Below, piece after piece: positions 5,934-15,574 of a stretch of 64,000 nucleotides of DNA (positions are counted from its first letter, which is position 1; every line of letters begins with the position of its first letter). The position numbers and the translations under genes were made by a program. Origin of the DNA: Streptosporangium amethystogenes (GTDB taxonomy: Bacteria > Actinomycetota > Actinomycetes > Streptosporangiales > Streptosporangiaceae); contig NZ_JOEQ01000002.1 in the NCBI RefSeq assembly GCF_000721075.1, positions 1-64,000 of the forward strand, given 5' to 3'. The notes beneath the pieces were generated by a model. That model was not told where the DNA came from, did no database searches, and saw only the letters and a list, made by a program, of their open reading frames with translations.

Positions 5934-8693
5934 ATGCCCTCCCCCTCCCCCGTCATCCGGTCACCGGCACTGCATGGCCGTGACGCGGAGCAGGACGCAC
6001 TGCTGCGACTTCTCAACGCCGCGCGCGACGGATCGGGGGGCGCGCTGATCCTGCGAGGGGCGCGGGGAACGGGCAGGACCGCGATGCTCGATGTCGCTGC
6101 TGAGCGCGCGGGCGAATCAGGCGACTTCGTCGTGCTCAGGGTGCGCGGCACCGAGGCGGAGTCGCACCTGCCCTGCGCCGGGCTGCACGGCCTGCTCCGG
6201 CCGGTCGCCGACCGGCTGTCCGCGTTGCCCCCGGCACAGGCCGCGGCGCTGGCGCGAGCACTGGAGCTGGGCGTGGTGGACGGCGGGCTGGCGCTTCCCG
6301 CCGCGGTGCTCAACCTCCTGGCGGCCCTCGACGGCCCGGTGCTGGCCTGCGTCGACGACGTTCACCATCTCGACGCCCCCAGCCGTGAGGCGCTCTTCTT
6401 CGCGGCCAGGCGGTTGACGGGGGAGGCGGTGGTACTGCTGTTCGGTGCCGACGACGGCACCGCGGTCCCCGACGACGTACCGGCCTTCGAGCTGGACGCC
6501 CTGGACAAGGAGGCGGCCGGGCGACTGGCGGACGACCTGGTGCCGGGACTGACCGACGACGTGCGGGCGTCGCTGCTGGAGATCGCCTGCGGCAACCCGC
6601 TCGCGCTCGGAGAGCTCGTCCGGTCACTCAGTCCCGAGCAGCTCTCCGGTGCCACCGCGCCGCCCGAGACCCTGCCGAGGGGCGGGCGGCTCTGGCGCGC
6701 GTACGCCGACCGGTTGGCGCGGCTGCCCGGCGACACCGCGGACCTGCTCCTGCTGCTCGCGGCCGACCCCGACCTGGAGACGGTCACCCTGCTCGAGGCC
6801 GCGGAGCCGCGGTGCGCGCTGACCGTGCTCGAACCGGCGGAGAGGGCGGGTGTGATCGTCCGCGTCACCGACGTCGCCGGTGACCGCTACGACTTCCGTG
6901 AGCCCGCGATGCGTGCCGTGGTCTACGCCGGCTCCTCGCTTGCCCGGCGCCGCACGGCACACCGCCTGCTCGCCGGCGCGCTGCGCCACGACCACCAGCG
7001 GCTGCGGCGCGCCTGGCATCGGGCCGCCGCGATGGACGGCCCCGACGAGGCGCTGGCCGACGAACTGGCCGCGGCCGCCGCGGCGGTGGGCTTCCAGGGG
7101 GGCCATCCGGCCTCCTTCCTCGCCTTCGAGCGGGCGGCCGAACTGACCGCGCACGGCGACGCCAAGGCCGCGCGCCTGGCCGCCGCCGCCAACCGCGCGT
7201 GGCGTGCCGGGCTGCCCAGGCGCGCCCGGTCACTGCTGGCCCGCCTGCACTCACTCACCATCTCCGAGGAGGTACGGAGCCAGGCCGAGCTGATCCGCGG
7301 CAGCCTGGAGCTGCGCAGCGGGAAGGCCGGCAGCGCCGGGGACGACCTGATGTCGGCGGCCGAGTCGCTGCTGGACAGGGACCGGGGGCAGGCCGTCCGG
7401 GTGTTCATCCGCGCGGGCGAGGCGAGTTATCTGGCCGGTGACAACGTCCGCTACCTGGACATAGCCCGGCGGGCCGCCACGCTGCGCCGCCCGGACGACC
7501 CGGCGGCCACCCAGCTGATGTTCGAGTATCTGGCCGGTACGGCGGCGACCTTCGGCGGCCGTCACCGGGAGGCGGCCGATCCGCTCCGCCGGGTGCTGGA
7601 GCTCGCGCCCTCGGTGCGCACCCCGTCGGTGCTGGTGTGGGCGGGCGTGGCCGGTCTGCTGCTGGGTGACGACGCGCAGGCGCAGCGGCTGTTCGGCCGG
7701 GCGGTGGAGACGGCGCGCGCGCTCGGGGCGGTCTCCACGGTGCCCCAGGTACTGGAGTTCATGATCCAGGCCGAGCTCTGGATGGGCCGCTACGCCTCCA
7801 TCGCCGCCAGCGCCGTCGAGGGACTCCGGATCGCCCAGGAGCGCGGCAGACCCAACAGCGCGGGCCAGCACCTGGGATGGCTCGCGCTCACCGCGGCCGT
7901 CGAGGGCGACGAGGAGACGTGCGCGATCAGGGCGGCTAGCGCCATCGAACTGGCGGGCGCCCACGGCCTGGGCGTGGCGGGGGCACTCGGCAACTGGGCG
8001 CTGGCCCACCTCGACCTCGCGGCGGGACGCCACGCCGACGCGGCCAAGCGGCTGCGGGCCACGTCCGGGTCGGGCGGTACAGGCGGCCACCTCGTGGTGC
8101 GGGTCATATCGACGCCCCACTTCGTCGAGGCCGCCGTACGCACCGGCGACCGGCAGGCGGCCGAGAGGGCCCTGCGGGTGCTGGACGGCTGGGTGGGCAG
8201 CACCCGCAGTCCCGACCGGCGCGCGCTCGCCACGCGCTGTCACGCGCTCCTGGCCGCCCCCGGGGACGCCGAGGAGTACTTCAGAGCAGCGCTCGACCTG
8301 CACCACCAGGGTTTCTCCGAGTTCGAGACGGCCCGCACCCAGTTGCTCTTCGGCAGTGCCCTGCGCAGGAACCGGCGACCCGGCGCGGCCAGGGAGCATC
8401 TGCACAACGCCCTGGAGACCTTCGAACGGTTCGGCGCGCGCCTCTGGGCCGAGCAGGCCCGCATCGAGCTGCGCGGGGCCGGGGATGCCGTCAGGTCATC
8501 CCGCCCCAAGACCACCGAGAAGCTCACGGCACAGCAGTACCAGATCGCGCGGATCGTCGCGGACGGCGCCACCAACCGGGAGGTGGCGGCCCGGCTCTTC
8601 CTGAGTCCGAGGACGGTCGAGCACCACCTCAGGAACATCTTCACCAAGCTTGACATCCGCTCGCGGGTGGAGCTGGTGCGACTGATGTCCTGA
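5934..8693 (+). CDS. Large LuxR-family (LAL) ATPase transcriptional regulator
   Basis: A 919-residue regulator with an N-terminal STAND/AAA-type ATPase, a long helical TPR-like middle and a C-terminal LuxR HTH (about residues 855-919: LTAQQYQIARIVADGATNREVAARLFLSPRTVEHHLRNIF). The Walker A region reads RGARGTGRTAM, so Arg48 stands where the P-loop lysine is expected. Walker B is PVLACVDDVHHLD. LAL proteins usually activate pathway genes on sensing a ligand. Operator-like copies flank this gene, and the next gene is a secreted esterase, its most likely target (inference). No strong ribosome site precedes the ATG. Confidence 0.88.
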   Translation: MPSPSPVIRSPALHGRDAEQDALLRLLNAARDGSGGALILRGARGTGRTAMLDVAAERAGESGDFVVLRVRGTEAESHLPCAGLHGLLRPVADRLSALPPAQAAALARALELGVVDGGLALPAAVLNLLAALDGPVLACVDDVHHLDAPSREALFFAARRLTGEAVVLLFGADDGTAVPDDVPAFELDALDKEAAGRLADDLVPGLTDDVRASLLEIACGNPLALGELVRSLSPEQLSGATAPPETLPRGGRLWRAYADRLARLPGDTADLLLLLAADPDLETVTLLEAAEPRCALTVLEPAERAGVIVRVTDVAGDRYDFREPAMRAVVYAGSSLARRRTAHRLLAGALRHDHQRLRRAWHRAAAMDGPDEALADELAAAAAAVGFQGGHPASFLAFERAAELTAHGDAKAARLAAAANRAWRAGLPRRARSLLARLHSLTISEEVRSQAELIRGSLELRSGKAGSAGDDLMSAAESLLDRDRGQAVRVFIRAGEASYLAGDNVRYLDIARRAATLRRPDDPAATQLMFEYLAGTAATFGGRHREAADPLRRVLELAPSVRTPSVLVWAGVAGLLLGDDAQAQRLFGRAVETARALGAVSTVPQVLEFMIQAELWMGRYASIAASAVEGLRIAQERGRPNSAGQHLGWLALTAAVEGDEETCAIRAASAIELAGAHGLGVAGALGNWALAHLDLAAGRHADAAKRLRATSGSGGTGGHLVVRVISTPHFVEAAVRTGDRQAAERALRVLDGWVGSTRSPDRRALATRCHALLAAPGDAEEYFRAALDLHHQGFSEFETARTQLLFGSALRRNRRPGAAREHLHNALETFERFGARLWAEQARIELRGAGDAVRSSRPKTTEKLTAQQYQIARIVADGATNREVAARLFLSPRTVEHHLRNIFTKLDIRSRVELVRLMS

Positions 8694-8715
8694 TTCACGG
8701 ATGCGGTGCAGTACG

Positions 8716-8732
8716 GGTGATTTCACCGATGC
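8716..8732. promoter_or_regulatory. Operator-like site upstream of the polyester hydrolase gene (copy 2)
   Basis: GGTGATTTCACCGATGC, the exact reverse complement of the 17 bases at 5819-5835. It lies 23 bases after the LAL stop and about 170 bases before the polyester hydrolase start, in that gene's presumed promoter region. Core dyad is GGTGA-NN-TCACC at 8716-8727. Confidence 0.55.
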
Positions 8733-8901
8733 ACTCCGGGCCTGACAACGAGAAAGTGGCGACTGTCAGAATCCCGAGGGGCCACCCGGTGGCGCTGACC
8801 GTGCCGTCGCCACCTCCGGCGGCGGACCGGCGCGCGACGAACGGTTGTCGGCCGACCACCGTATCGCCCTGGTTCCCCCCACAGGAACGGAGTACAGCAA
8901 C

Positions 8902-9846
8902 GTGCAGCCGTACCGCACCACCCCCCAGGCCCGCGCGCCCAGGCGGTCCCGCCGGGCGACGACTGTCGCCACGCTGACCCTCGCACTCGCTCTGCTCGGC
9001 ACCGGCGGGGGCCTCGCCCCCGCCGCGCAGGCCGTCGCGGCCCCCGCCGCGCAGGCCGCCGCCGCGGGCCCGTACGACCGCGGCCCCGACCCGACCAACG
9101 CCAGCATCGAGGCGGTCAGAGGGCCGTTCGCGATCGCGGAGACCAACGTCTCCTCGCTCCGGGTGACCGGCTTCGGCGGCGGGACGATCTACTACCCGAC
9201 GTCCACCAGCGAGGGGACCTTCGGCGGAATAGCCATCGCCCCCGGCTACACCGCGAGCAAGTCCAGCATGGCCTGGCTCGCCTCGCGGCTGGCCTCCCAC
9301 GGTTTCGTGGTCTTCAACATCGACACCATCACCACCTCCGACCAGCCCGCCAGCCGCGGCAGGCAACTGCTGGCCGCGCTCGACTACCTGGTGCAGAGCA
9401 GCTCGGCGGCCAGCCGGGTCGACGCCGGCAGGCTCGGCGTGATGGGGCACTCGATGGGCGGCGGCGGCACCCTGGAGGCCGCCAACAGCCGGCCGCAGTT
9501 GCAGGCGGCCATCCCGCTGACCGGGTGGAACCTGACCAAGAACTGGTCGGGCATCCGGGTCCCGACGCTGGTCGTCGGCGCGCAGTTGGACACCATCGCC
9601 CCGGTGGGCTCGCATTCCAAGCCGTTCTACAACAGCATCCCGGCCTCCTCGGAGAAGGCCTACCTGGAGCTCGCCGGCGCCAGCCACTTCGCGCCCAACA
9701 GCTCCAACACGACGATCGCCAAGTACAGCATCTCGTGGCTGAAGCGGTTCGTCGACAACGACACCCGCTACGAGCAGTTCCTGTGCCCCGCGCCCCAGGG
9801 TAACCGGAACATCTCCGAGTACCAGGACACCTGCCCGCACTCCTAG
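8902..9846 (+). CDS. Secreted cutinase / PET-hydrolase-like polyester hydrolase
   Basis: A 314-residue alpha/beta hydrolase strongly resembling actinobacterial cutinases such as TfCut2 and LCC. The signal peptide spans about residues 14-55 ([20 protein letters not shown], twin-Arg-like). The mature part begins near [10 protein letters not shown]. Catalytic triad: Ser184 in GHSMGGGG, Asp230 in GAQLDTIAP, His262 in GASHFAPN. The oxyanion/aromatic site is PGYT (Tyr116). The conserved Trp is Trp209, but the motif reads [10 protein letters not shown], Gly replacing the Pro of TPW. Cys295 and Cys311 match the family's C-terminal disulfide. GTG 8902 is chosen after AGGAACGGAG; a TTG at 8845 is in frame but weaker. 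Natural substrate is probably cutin, suberin or polyester. Confidence 0.92.
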   Translation: MQPYRTTPQARAPRRSRRATTVATLTLALALLGTGGGLAPAAQAVAAPAAQAAAAGPYDRGPDPTNASIEAVRGPFAIAETNVSSLRVTGFGGGTIYYPTSTSEGTFGGIAIAPGYTASKSSMAWLASRLASHGFVVFNIDTITTSDQPASRGRQLLAALDYLVQSSSAASRVDAGRLGVMGHSMGGGGTLEAANSRPQLQAAIPLTGWNLTKNWSGIRVPTLVVGAQLDTIAPVGSHSKPFYNSIPASSEKAYLELAGASHFAPNSSNTTIAKYSISWLKRFVDNDTRYEQFLCPAPQGNRNISEYQDTCPHS

Positions 9847-9920
9847 GACACATCCGGCCCCCACCGGGCCACCGTCGAAGCACGGCACCGGTGGCGGCCC
9901 ACGACCGCGAACCCCCTGAC

Positions 9921-9953
9921 CCGACGGCGGCCGCCGCACGCGGCCGCCGTCGG
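9921..9953 (+). terminator. Terminator hairpin after the polyester hydrolase gene
   Basis: A perfect 13-bp stem (9921-9933 with 9941-9953) with a 7-base loop, about 75 bases after the stop. No T-tract. Confidence 0.7.
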
Positions 9954-10048
9954 CGTACCCACCGCAAGGCTCCCTGAGATGCCACCATCTGATGGATTTT
10001 CCCCCGGTTTGATCAGTTAGCGCCGGAGGGCAATAGGGTTTACGGACT

Positions 10049-10852
10049 ATGTCCAGGAACGAAAGTCGACGTGACTCCAAGACCGTTATGTGGCTTCTGG
10101 CGTTCAGCGTCATGGCCACCTTCACGGCCGGAGCGGTCACCCTGCTGAGCGGTCACCTCGAACCTGTTCCCGACATTCCCCCACCCCCGGACGCCGCCCT
10201 GCCCCAGATACCCGTGACGCCCGTGACACCGACTCCGCCACCGCAGCCTCTGGGGACGGCCGACCCCTCCGGCCCGGTCAAGGAGCCGCTCCTGCTGGCC
10301 AACGGCCGGCAGCAACCGCTGAGGATGAAGGTGCCCCGGGCGGCCAAGGGCCGCTATGCCGTCGCCCCCGGCGAGGCCAGACCTCCCAGGGGCAAGGGCA
10401 GGATCGTCCGGTACGCGGTGGAGGTCGAGCGCGGCCTGCCGTTCGAGACGGAGGAGTTCGCCTCCGAGGTGCACCGGATCCTCAACGACCCGCGCGGCTG
10501 GGGGTACCGGTTCAAACGGGTGGCGCGCGGCCCGGTGGAGCTCAGGGTCTCGCTGAGCAGCCCGGAGACGGCCGACCGGCGTTGCCTGCCGATGCGGACC
10601 AACGGCACGCTGTCCTGCTGGAACGGCGAGCGCGCGATCATCAACGCGGTCCGCTGGAACACCGGGGCGCGAGGCTACGGCCGTGACGTGGCCTCCTACC
10701 GCGAGTACGTCATCAGCCACGAGGTCGGGCACGGCCTCGGCCACGGCCACGTGTCCTGCCCCGGCCCCGGCCGGCGGGCCCCGGTGATGCTCCAGCAGAC
10801 CAAGTCCCTGTACGGCTGCCGCCCCAACCCCTGGCCGTCACCCCGCCGCTGA
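10049..10852 (+). CDS. DUF3152 membrane-anchored zincin-like protein
   Basis: A 267-residue protein with one N-terminal membrane segment (about residues 13-35), a proline-rich linker (VPDIPPPPDAALPQIPVTPVTPTPPPQP) and a C-terminal DUF3152 domain. The domain carries a zincin motif HEVGHGLGHGH (HExxHxxxH) near residues 229-239, followed by Cys and a PVMLQQ segment that could be the Met-turn. The metal site suggests a metallopeptidase on the outer face of the membrane, but no substrate is known for the family. The gene stands alone between a terminator and the epimerase gene. Confidence 0.85.
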   Translation: MSRNESRRDSKTVMWLLAFSVMATFTAGAVTLLSGHLEPVPDIPPPPDAALPQIPVTPVTPTPPPQPLGTADPSGPVKEPLLLANGRQQPLRMKVPRAAKGRYAVAPGEARPPRGKGRIVRYAVEVERGLPFETEEFASEVHRILNDPRGWGYRFKRVARGPVELRVSLSSPETADRRCLPMRTNGTLSCWNGERAIINAVRWNTGARGYGRDVASYREYVISHEVGHGLGHGHVSCPGPGRRAPVMLQQTKSLYGCRPNPWPSPRR

Positions 10853-10948
10853 CCGGCACGGCGGTCAGGTGCGGCCGGTGAACCACCGCGTACGGCAAAA
10901 CCGTGGCGGCGGAAGGTTCACCGGCCTCTCCCCGGGCACCCGGTAGAC

Positions 10949-11998
10949 ATGCGAGTAGCCGTAGTCGGCGCGACCGGAAACGTGGGCACCAGCGTGATGT
11001 CCGCCCTCGCGGCCGATCCTGACATCACATCCATCGTGGGCCTGGCCCGCAGGCCTCCGGACTGGCGGCCGCCCAAGACCACCTGGCGGGCCGCGGACAT
11101 CACCACCGACGACCTGGCACCGCACCTGGAGGGGGCCGACGCGGTCATCCACCTGGCGTGGCTGTTCCAGCCCACCCGTGACCCGCTGACCACCTGGCGG
11201 AACAACGTCCTCGGCGGCATCAGGGTCTTTGAGACCGCCGCGCGCTCGGGCGTCTCCACGCTCGTACACGCCTCCTCGGTCGGCGCCTACTCCTCCGCGC
11301 GCAAGGACCGGGCGGTCACCGAGGACTGGCCCACCCACGGCTGGCCCGGCGCCGCCTACGGCCGGGAGAAGGCCTACCTGGAACGGGTACTCGACATGTT
11401 CGAGCGCGACCATCCACAGATCAGGGTCGTGCGGCTGCGGCCGGGGTTCACCTTCAAGCGGGAGGCGGCGGTCGAACAGCGGCGGCTGTTCGCCGGCCCG
11501 TTCGTACCGCGGCGGCTGCTGCGGCCGAGCCTGATCCCTCTCGTGCCCGACACCCCCGGGCTCCGCTTCCAGGTGGTGCACAGCGCCGATGTCGGCGAGG
11601 CCTACCGGCTGGCGGTCACCCGTCCGGTGTCGGGTGCCTTCAACATCGCGGCCGGCCCGGTGATCGAGCCCTCGGTGCTGGCCGAGTTGCTCGGCGCCCG
11701 GCTGGTCCCCGTCTCCGGCTGGACGCTCAGGAGCGCGGTCGCCGCGGCCTGGCACCTGAGGCTGGTGCCCGCCTCGCCGGGCCTGGTCGACCTGGTGCTC
11801 AGAATGCCGATCATGGATACCGGCCGTGCCCGTGCCGAGTTGGGCTGGCAGCCGCGACATACGGCGCTGGAGGCGATGAGCGAGCTGTTCTCGGGACTGC
11901 GCGACGCCGAAGGCATGGACACCCCGCCACTCTCACCGCGCACCGGAGGGCCCGGCCGCCTGGGCGAGTTGGCCGGAGGCGTCGGCGCGAGGCCGTAG
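10949..11998 (+). CDS. NAD-dependent epimerase/dehydratase family protein
   Basis: A 349-residue extended short-chain dehydrogenase. The N-terminal Rossmann motif is VVGATGNVGTSV, and the active site has Ser in HASSVGAYS with a Tyr-x-x-x-Lys motif YGREK. It resembles the NAD-binding nucleoside-diphosphate-sugar epimerase branch; substrate is unknown. It is followed by the DUF72 gene 48 bases later, probably as a two-gene unit. The last 30 residues are Gly/Arg-rich and look variable. Confidence 0.85.
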   Translation: MRVAVVGATGNVGTSVMSALAADPDITSIVGLARRPPDWRPPKTTWRAADITTDDLAPHLEGADAVIHLAWLFQPTRDPLTTWRNNVLGGIRVFETAARSGVSTLVHASSVGAYSSARKDRAVTEDWPTHGWPGAAYGREKAYLERVLDMFERDHPQIRVVRLRPGFTFKREAAVEQRRLFAGPFVPRRLLRPSLIPLVPDTPGLRFQVVHSADVGEAYRLAVTRPVSGAFNIAAGPVIEPSVLAELLGARLVPVSGWTLRSAVAAAWHLRLVPASPGLVDLVLRMPIMDTGRARAELGWQPRHTALEAMSELFSGLRDAEGMDTPPLSPRTGGPGRLGELAGGVGARP

Positions 11999-12046
11999 AG
12001 ACCACGCGGCAACGGGACTGTCGGAATCACCAGGAGGGACGCGGGC

Positions 12047-12970
12047 ATGGGCAGGATCCTCGTGGGCACCGCCTCGTGGACGCACCGGTCACTGCTGGAG
12101 TCGGGCTGGTATCCCGGCGACGCCTCCACCCCGGCGAAACGACTGGCCTACTACGCGTCGAGGTTTCCGATCGCCGAGGTGGACGCCACCTACTACCATC
12201 CGCCGTCGCAGAGCACCGTGGAGGCCTGGCGGGACCGCACCTGCCCGGGGTTCACCTTCGACGTCAAGGCGTTCTCCCTGCTGACCGGGCACCCCACCCG
12301 GCCCGCCGCCCTCTACTGGGACCTGCGGGAGAGACTCGGCGCACCGCCGGAGCGCAACCTCTACCTCAAGGACGTGCCGACGGAGATCCTCGACGAGGTC
12401 TGGCTGCGATTCCTCAGCGCGCTGGAACCGCTGCACGAGGCGGGCAGGCTGGGAGCGGTGCTCTTCCAGTTCCCGCCGTGGTTCCCGGTCGGGGAGAACA
12501 ACAGGCGCCACATCCTGGAGTGCGCCCGGCGCTGCGCGCCGATGCGGATCAGCGTCGAGTTCCGCAACCACACCTGGATGGACGAGGAGAACCGCGAGGA
12601 CACCCTGGCCTTCCTCGCCGAACACGATCTCACCTACGTGGGGGTCGACATGCCCCAGGGGTACCCTTCGTCGATCCCGCCGGTCCTGGCCGCGACCTCC
12701 GATCTCGCCGTGGTGCGGCTGCACGGGCACTCCGACAGGTGGACCAGCAAGAGCATCGACGAGCGCTTCGCCTACCTGTACTCGGAGGCGGAACTCGAGC
12801 ACTGGGCGGTCAGGATCAGAGAACTCGCCGCGCAGGCCGAGGTCACCCACGTGCTCTTCAACAACTGCTGCCGGGACAACGCCCAGCGCAACGCCGCCAG
12901 GTTCCACGCGCTCATCGAAGAGAAGGACGAGGTCCGGACGGCCGACCGACTCCGGGGCACCGCTACCTGA
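12047..12970 (+). CDS. DUF72 domain-containing protein
   Basis: A 307-residue TIM-barrel-like DUF72 (YecE) protein. Family features are GTASWTHRSLLESGWYP at the N-terminus, the EVDATYYHPPS segment, VLFQFPPWF, and VRLHGHSDRW in the C-terminal half. Function of DUF72 is not established. The ribosome site AGGAGGGA lies about eight bases before the ATG. The 3' end overlaps the convergent whiB gene by eight bases. Confidence 0.88.
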   Translation: MGRILVGTASWTHRSLLESGWYPGDASTPAKRLAYYASRFPIAEVDATYYHPPSQSTVEAWRDRTCPGFTFDVKAFSLLTGHPTRPAALYWDLRERLGAPPERNLYLKDVPTEILDEVWLRFLSALEPLHEAGRLGAVLFQFPPWFPVGENNRRHILECARRCAPMRISVEFRNHTWMDEENREDTLAFLAEHDLTYVGVDMPQGYPSSIPPVLAATSDLAVVRLHGHSDRWTSKSIDERFAYLYSEAELEHWAVRIRELAAQAEVTHVLFNNCCRDNAQRNAARFHALIEEKDEVRTADRLRGTAT

Positions 12971-13235
12971 CCTGGCGCCTCGCCCTGGTCATGGTGGCCC
13001 TGCGCTCGTCGGGGGTGGTGCCTCCCCACACACCGTCCATCTGCTGGGTGTTCAACGCGTACTCCAGGCAGCGCCCGCGCACCGGGCAGCGGCGGCACAC
13101 GGCTCTGGCGCGCTCGTACTGTTCACGACCCGGCCCCTCGTAGGACACCGGAAAGAAGAGTTCGGGATCCTCACTGAGGCAGGAGGAGCGGCGGGACCAG
13201 TTAATGATCGGAATAACGTTGCTCTTAACAGGCAT
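12963..13235 (-). CDS. WhiB-family iron-sulfur transcriptional regulator
   Basis: A 90-residue WhiB-like protein. Four cluster ligands are visible: Cys19, Cys47, Cys50 and Cys56 (CRRCPVRGRC). They are followed by the family turn GVWGGTTPDERRA and a basic tail RARRQVR. Wbl proteins bind a 4Fe-4S cluster, pair with the principal sigma factor and respond to redox or nitric oxide. It lies beside catalase, transcribed in the same direction, so a stress role is plausible. Which Wbl class it is cannot be told with certainty. Confidence 0.92.
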   Translation of the reverse strand: MPVKSNVIPIINWSRRSSCLSEDPELFFPVSYEGPGREQYERARAVCRRCPVRGRCLEYALNTQQMDGVWGGTTPDERRATMTRARRQVR

Positions 13236-13447
13236 GGCGATCCAATTGGGAGTGAGAACGGCTCAGATACTGGCAGCTCAGGTTGAGGATCGCGTGCCCG
13301 CTGTAGTGGTACTCATACCTTTTAAGCGGAAAAATCGGGTGATTTTGACCTATGGCCTCTTCTGTTGAAGAAGGCCCCGATCAGCGGAGCAGCCCCCGGC
13401 GGTCTGACCGTTCCGCGCGCTCCGGGGCCCGGCGACCACCGCTCCCA

Positions 13448-13475
13448 CCGGGCCGGGGCGCGTCCCCCGGCCCGG
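13448..13475 (-). terminator. Terminator hairpin after catalase
   Basis: A perfect 11-bp stem (13448-13458 with 13465-13475) with a 6-base loop, about ten bases past the catalase stop on the minus strand. It separates catalase from whiB; the 210 bases between the hairpin and whiB must hold the whiB promoter. Confidence 0.65.
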
Positions 13476-13485
13476 CGACCGGTTC

Positions 13486-15144
13486 CTACCGCTCCACCCG
13501 TGCCCGCTCGTCGGGTACGCAGTGCGTCATCTTCAGGCCGGTCACGTCGCGCGGCCCGTTCTCTCCCAGCTTGGACAGCCGCTCGCGGTCCTCGTCCGTC
13601 AGGTCCTGGCCGATCAACGGCTTCAGGTCGGAGACGTCCCCGGGGCTGATGCCCAGGCCCTCTCCCACCCTGAGCCCGAGGTCGTCCTCGACCATCAGGA
13701 AGTGCCAGACCATCCGCTCCTGGACGGGGCGCGAGGCCTGGGAGAGCAGGTCGACGAAGTTCCGTACGAGATCGTCGCGCTCCCACTGCTCCATGAGCAT
13801 GTAGCGCTGACCTGCCTGGGTGTAGTCGTTGGTGCGCGGAATGCGCTTGCGGGTCAGCCTCCCGGAGATGACCGGCCCCTGCTCGTCGTAGGTGGGGTAC
13901 TGCCCCTCCCTGAGCCCCCCGGTGATGGACGGCTCGTAGTTGACGTGCGGGCTCTCGCCCTGACCGTCGACGTAGTAGGCCATCTGCCCGTCGCGCTGGT
14001 TGGTACGCACCTCGGCGTGCTTGGCCTGGTTGACCGGGAGCTGCAGGTAGTTGGGCCCCACCCGGTGGCGCTGGGTGTCGCTGTAGGAGAACGTACGGCC
14101 CACCAGCATCTTGTCGTCGGAGAAGTCGAGGCCGTCGACCAGGACGCCGGTCCCGAAGGAGATCTGCTCGTTCTCGGCGAAGTTGTTGGCCACGTTGCGG
14201 TTCAGCACCATCCTGCCGACCGGCATGGGCGGGAACTCGTTCTCCGGCCATACCTTGGTGTCGTCCAGCGGGTCGAAGTCCAGCTCGGGGTGGTCGTCGT
14301 CGCTCATCATCTGCACCCGCAGCTCCCACTCGGGGAAGTCGCCCCGGTCGATCGCCTCGTGCAGGTCCTTGGTGGCGTGTCCGAGTTCCAGTGCCTGTAC
14401 GGTCGCGGCGTCCTCGGCGGTCATGCTGCGCACGCCCTGCTTGGGGATCCAGTGGTACTTCACCAGACGGCTGTCGCCCTCCTGGTTCTCCCACTTGTAG
14501 GTGTTGACCCCGAATCCCTGCATGTGCCGGTAGTCGGCCGGGATGCCGCGCGGGCTGAACAGGTTGACGAGCATGTGCATGCTCTCCGGCGTCTGCGACA
14601 TGAAGTCGAAGATCCGGCCGGGTTCCTGCCTGAACGTCACCGGGTCCGGCTTGAGAGCGTGGATCACATCGGGGAACTTGAGGGCGTCCCTGATGAAGAA
14701 GACCGCCAGGTTGTTGCCGACCAGGTCCCAGTTGCCGTCCTCGGTGTAGAACTTCACCGCGAACCCGCGCGGGTCGCGGGCGGCCTCCGAGGAGTCCCTG
14801 CCACCGATCACCGTGGAGAACCGGACGGCCACGTCGGTCCGTTTTCCGGGCTCCTGGAAGAGTTTCGCCCGGGTGTAGCGGCTGATCGGCTCGTCACCGA
14901 ACGTGCCGTAGGCCTCGAAGTAACCGTAGGAGGTCACCCCTCTGGCGTGGACCACCCGCTCGGGGATGCGCTCGCGGTCGAAGTGGCTGATCTTCTCCAG
15001 GAACTGGTAGTTCTCCAGCGTGGCCGGACCCCTCGCGCCGACCGTGCGCTGGTTCTGGTTGTCGTAGACCTGGTGCCCCTGCCGATTGGTCAGGATCGGG
15101 CGGTCATCGCCCGGCTGGGGGCCCACGCTCGACACATCCGTCAT
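13486..15144 (-). CDS. katA: Monofunctional heme catalase
   Basis: A 552-residue catalase that converts hydrogen peroxide to water and oxygen in the cytoplasm. Distal His66 lies in [11 protein letters not shown], the distal Asn in [16 protein letters not shown], and the proximal heme-ligand Tyr in [27 protein letters not shown] at 15144 is preceded by AGGGAAGGAA; an upstream GTG/ATG extension has no ribosome site. Length fits a clade 3-type catalase with an extended C-terminal tail. An AT-rich stretch at about 15220-15275 holds TATAAA on the minus strand and is the likely promoter region; no clear Fur-type box is seen. Confidence 0.95.
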   Translation of the reverse strand: MTDVSSVGPQPGDDRPILTNRQGHQVYDNQNQRTVGARGPATLENYQFLEKISHFDRERIPERVVHARGVTSYGYFEAYGTFGDEPISRYTRAKLFQEPGKRTDVAVRFSTVIGGRDSSEAARDPRGFAVKFYTEDGNWDLVGNNLAVFFIRDALKFPDVIHALKPDPVTFRQEPGRIFDFMSQTPESMHMLVNLFSPRGIPADYRHMQGFGVNTYKWENQEGDSRLVKYHWIPKQGVRSMTAEDAATVQALELGHATKDLHEAIDRGDFPEWELRVQMMSDDDHPELDFDPLDDTKVWPENEFPPMPVGRMVLNRNVANNFAENEQISFGTGVLVDGLDFSDDKMLVGRTFSYSDTQRHRVGPNYLQLPVNQAKHAEVRTNQRDGQMAYYVDGQGESPHVNYEPSITGGLREGQYPTYDEQGPVISGRLTRKRIPRTNDYTQAGQRYMLMEQWERDDLVRNFVDLLSQASRPVQERMVWHFLMVEDDLGLRVGEGLGISPGDVSDLKPLIGQDLTDEDRERLSKLGENGPRDVTGLKMTHCVPDERARVER

Positions 15145-15290
15145 GATGACGATTCCTTCCCTGCCGCGATCACGTTCGGCGTACCACTCCATATCGGTAC
15201 ACGGTCCCCCTTATCCGACAGAGGGCGTTTTATAGCGACAAAGAGAAGAATCTTCACAAAGGGGATGGCATTTTAAACAGCCGGACGTCA

Positions 15291-15564
15291 GTCCAGTCGC
15301 CGGCGCGGCCTCACGAGCTGCCGGCGACGCTGACGCGCCGCGGTGAGACCGCTCTTACCCGGCTCCTTCCCTCGTCGACCGGGGCCGCTCGTTCCTCACG
15401 AGCTGCCGGCGACGCTGACGCGTCGCGGTGAGACCGCTCTTACCCGGCTCCTTCCCTCGTCGACCGGGGCCGCTCGTTCCTCACGACCCCGCTCTCCTCA
15501 GTCCAGTCCCCGGCGCGGCCTCACGGGCCCGCTCTCCTCGGTCCAGTCCCCGGCGCGGCCTCAC
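15291..15564. repeat. Modular repeat cluster, locus 1 (85-bp tandem plus 31-bp modules)
   Basis: Bases 15311-15395 and 15396-15480 are near-identical 85-bp tandem copies. Around them a shorter module recurs three times (15291-15314, 15494-15524, 15534-15564). The copy at 15494-15524 is the exact reverse complement of 17628-17658. The 85-bp unit, read on the minus strand, contains GACGAGGGAAGGAGCCGG and a CGCGACGCG-CAGCGTCGC-like module that also occur at locus 2. With the catalase promoter it fills the 430-base gap between catalase and the next minus-strand gene. Confidence 0.95.
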
Positions 15565-15574
15565 GGGCGCCCTC

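Noticed and set aside
5934..8693. LAL regulator as sign of a secondary-metabolite gene cluster
   Set aside because: No polyketide synthase, peptide synthetase, terpene or RiPP gene lies anywhere in the window.
8695..10140. 481-codon minus-strand ORF opposite the polyester hydrolase
   Set aside because: Shadow of a gene with a full catalytic triad and signal peptide.
13522..15276. 584-codon plus-strand ORF opposite catalase
   Set aside because: It is an antisense shadow of katA, caused by high GC; no ribosome site or family motif, while catalase motifs are clear on the minus strand.
15311..15480. Two 85-bp copies as a CRISPR array
   Set aside because: The copies are directly adjacent without unique spacers, and there are no cas genes.
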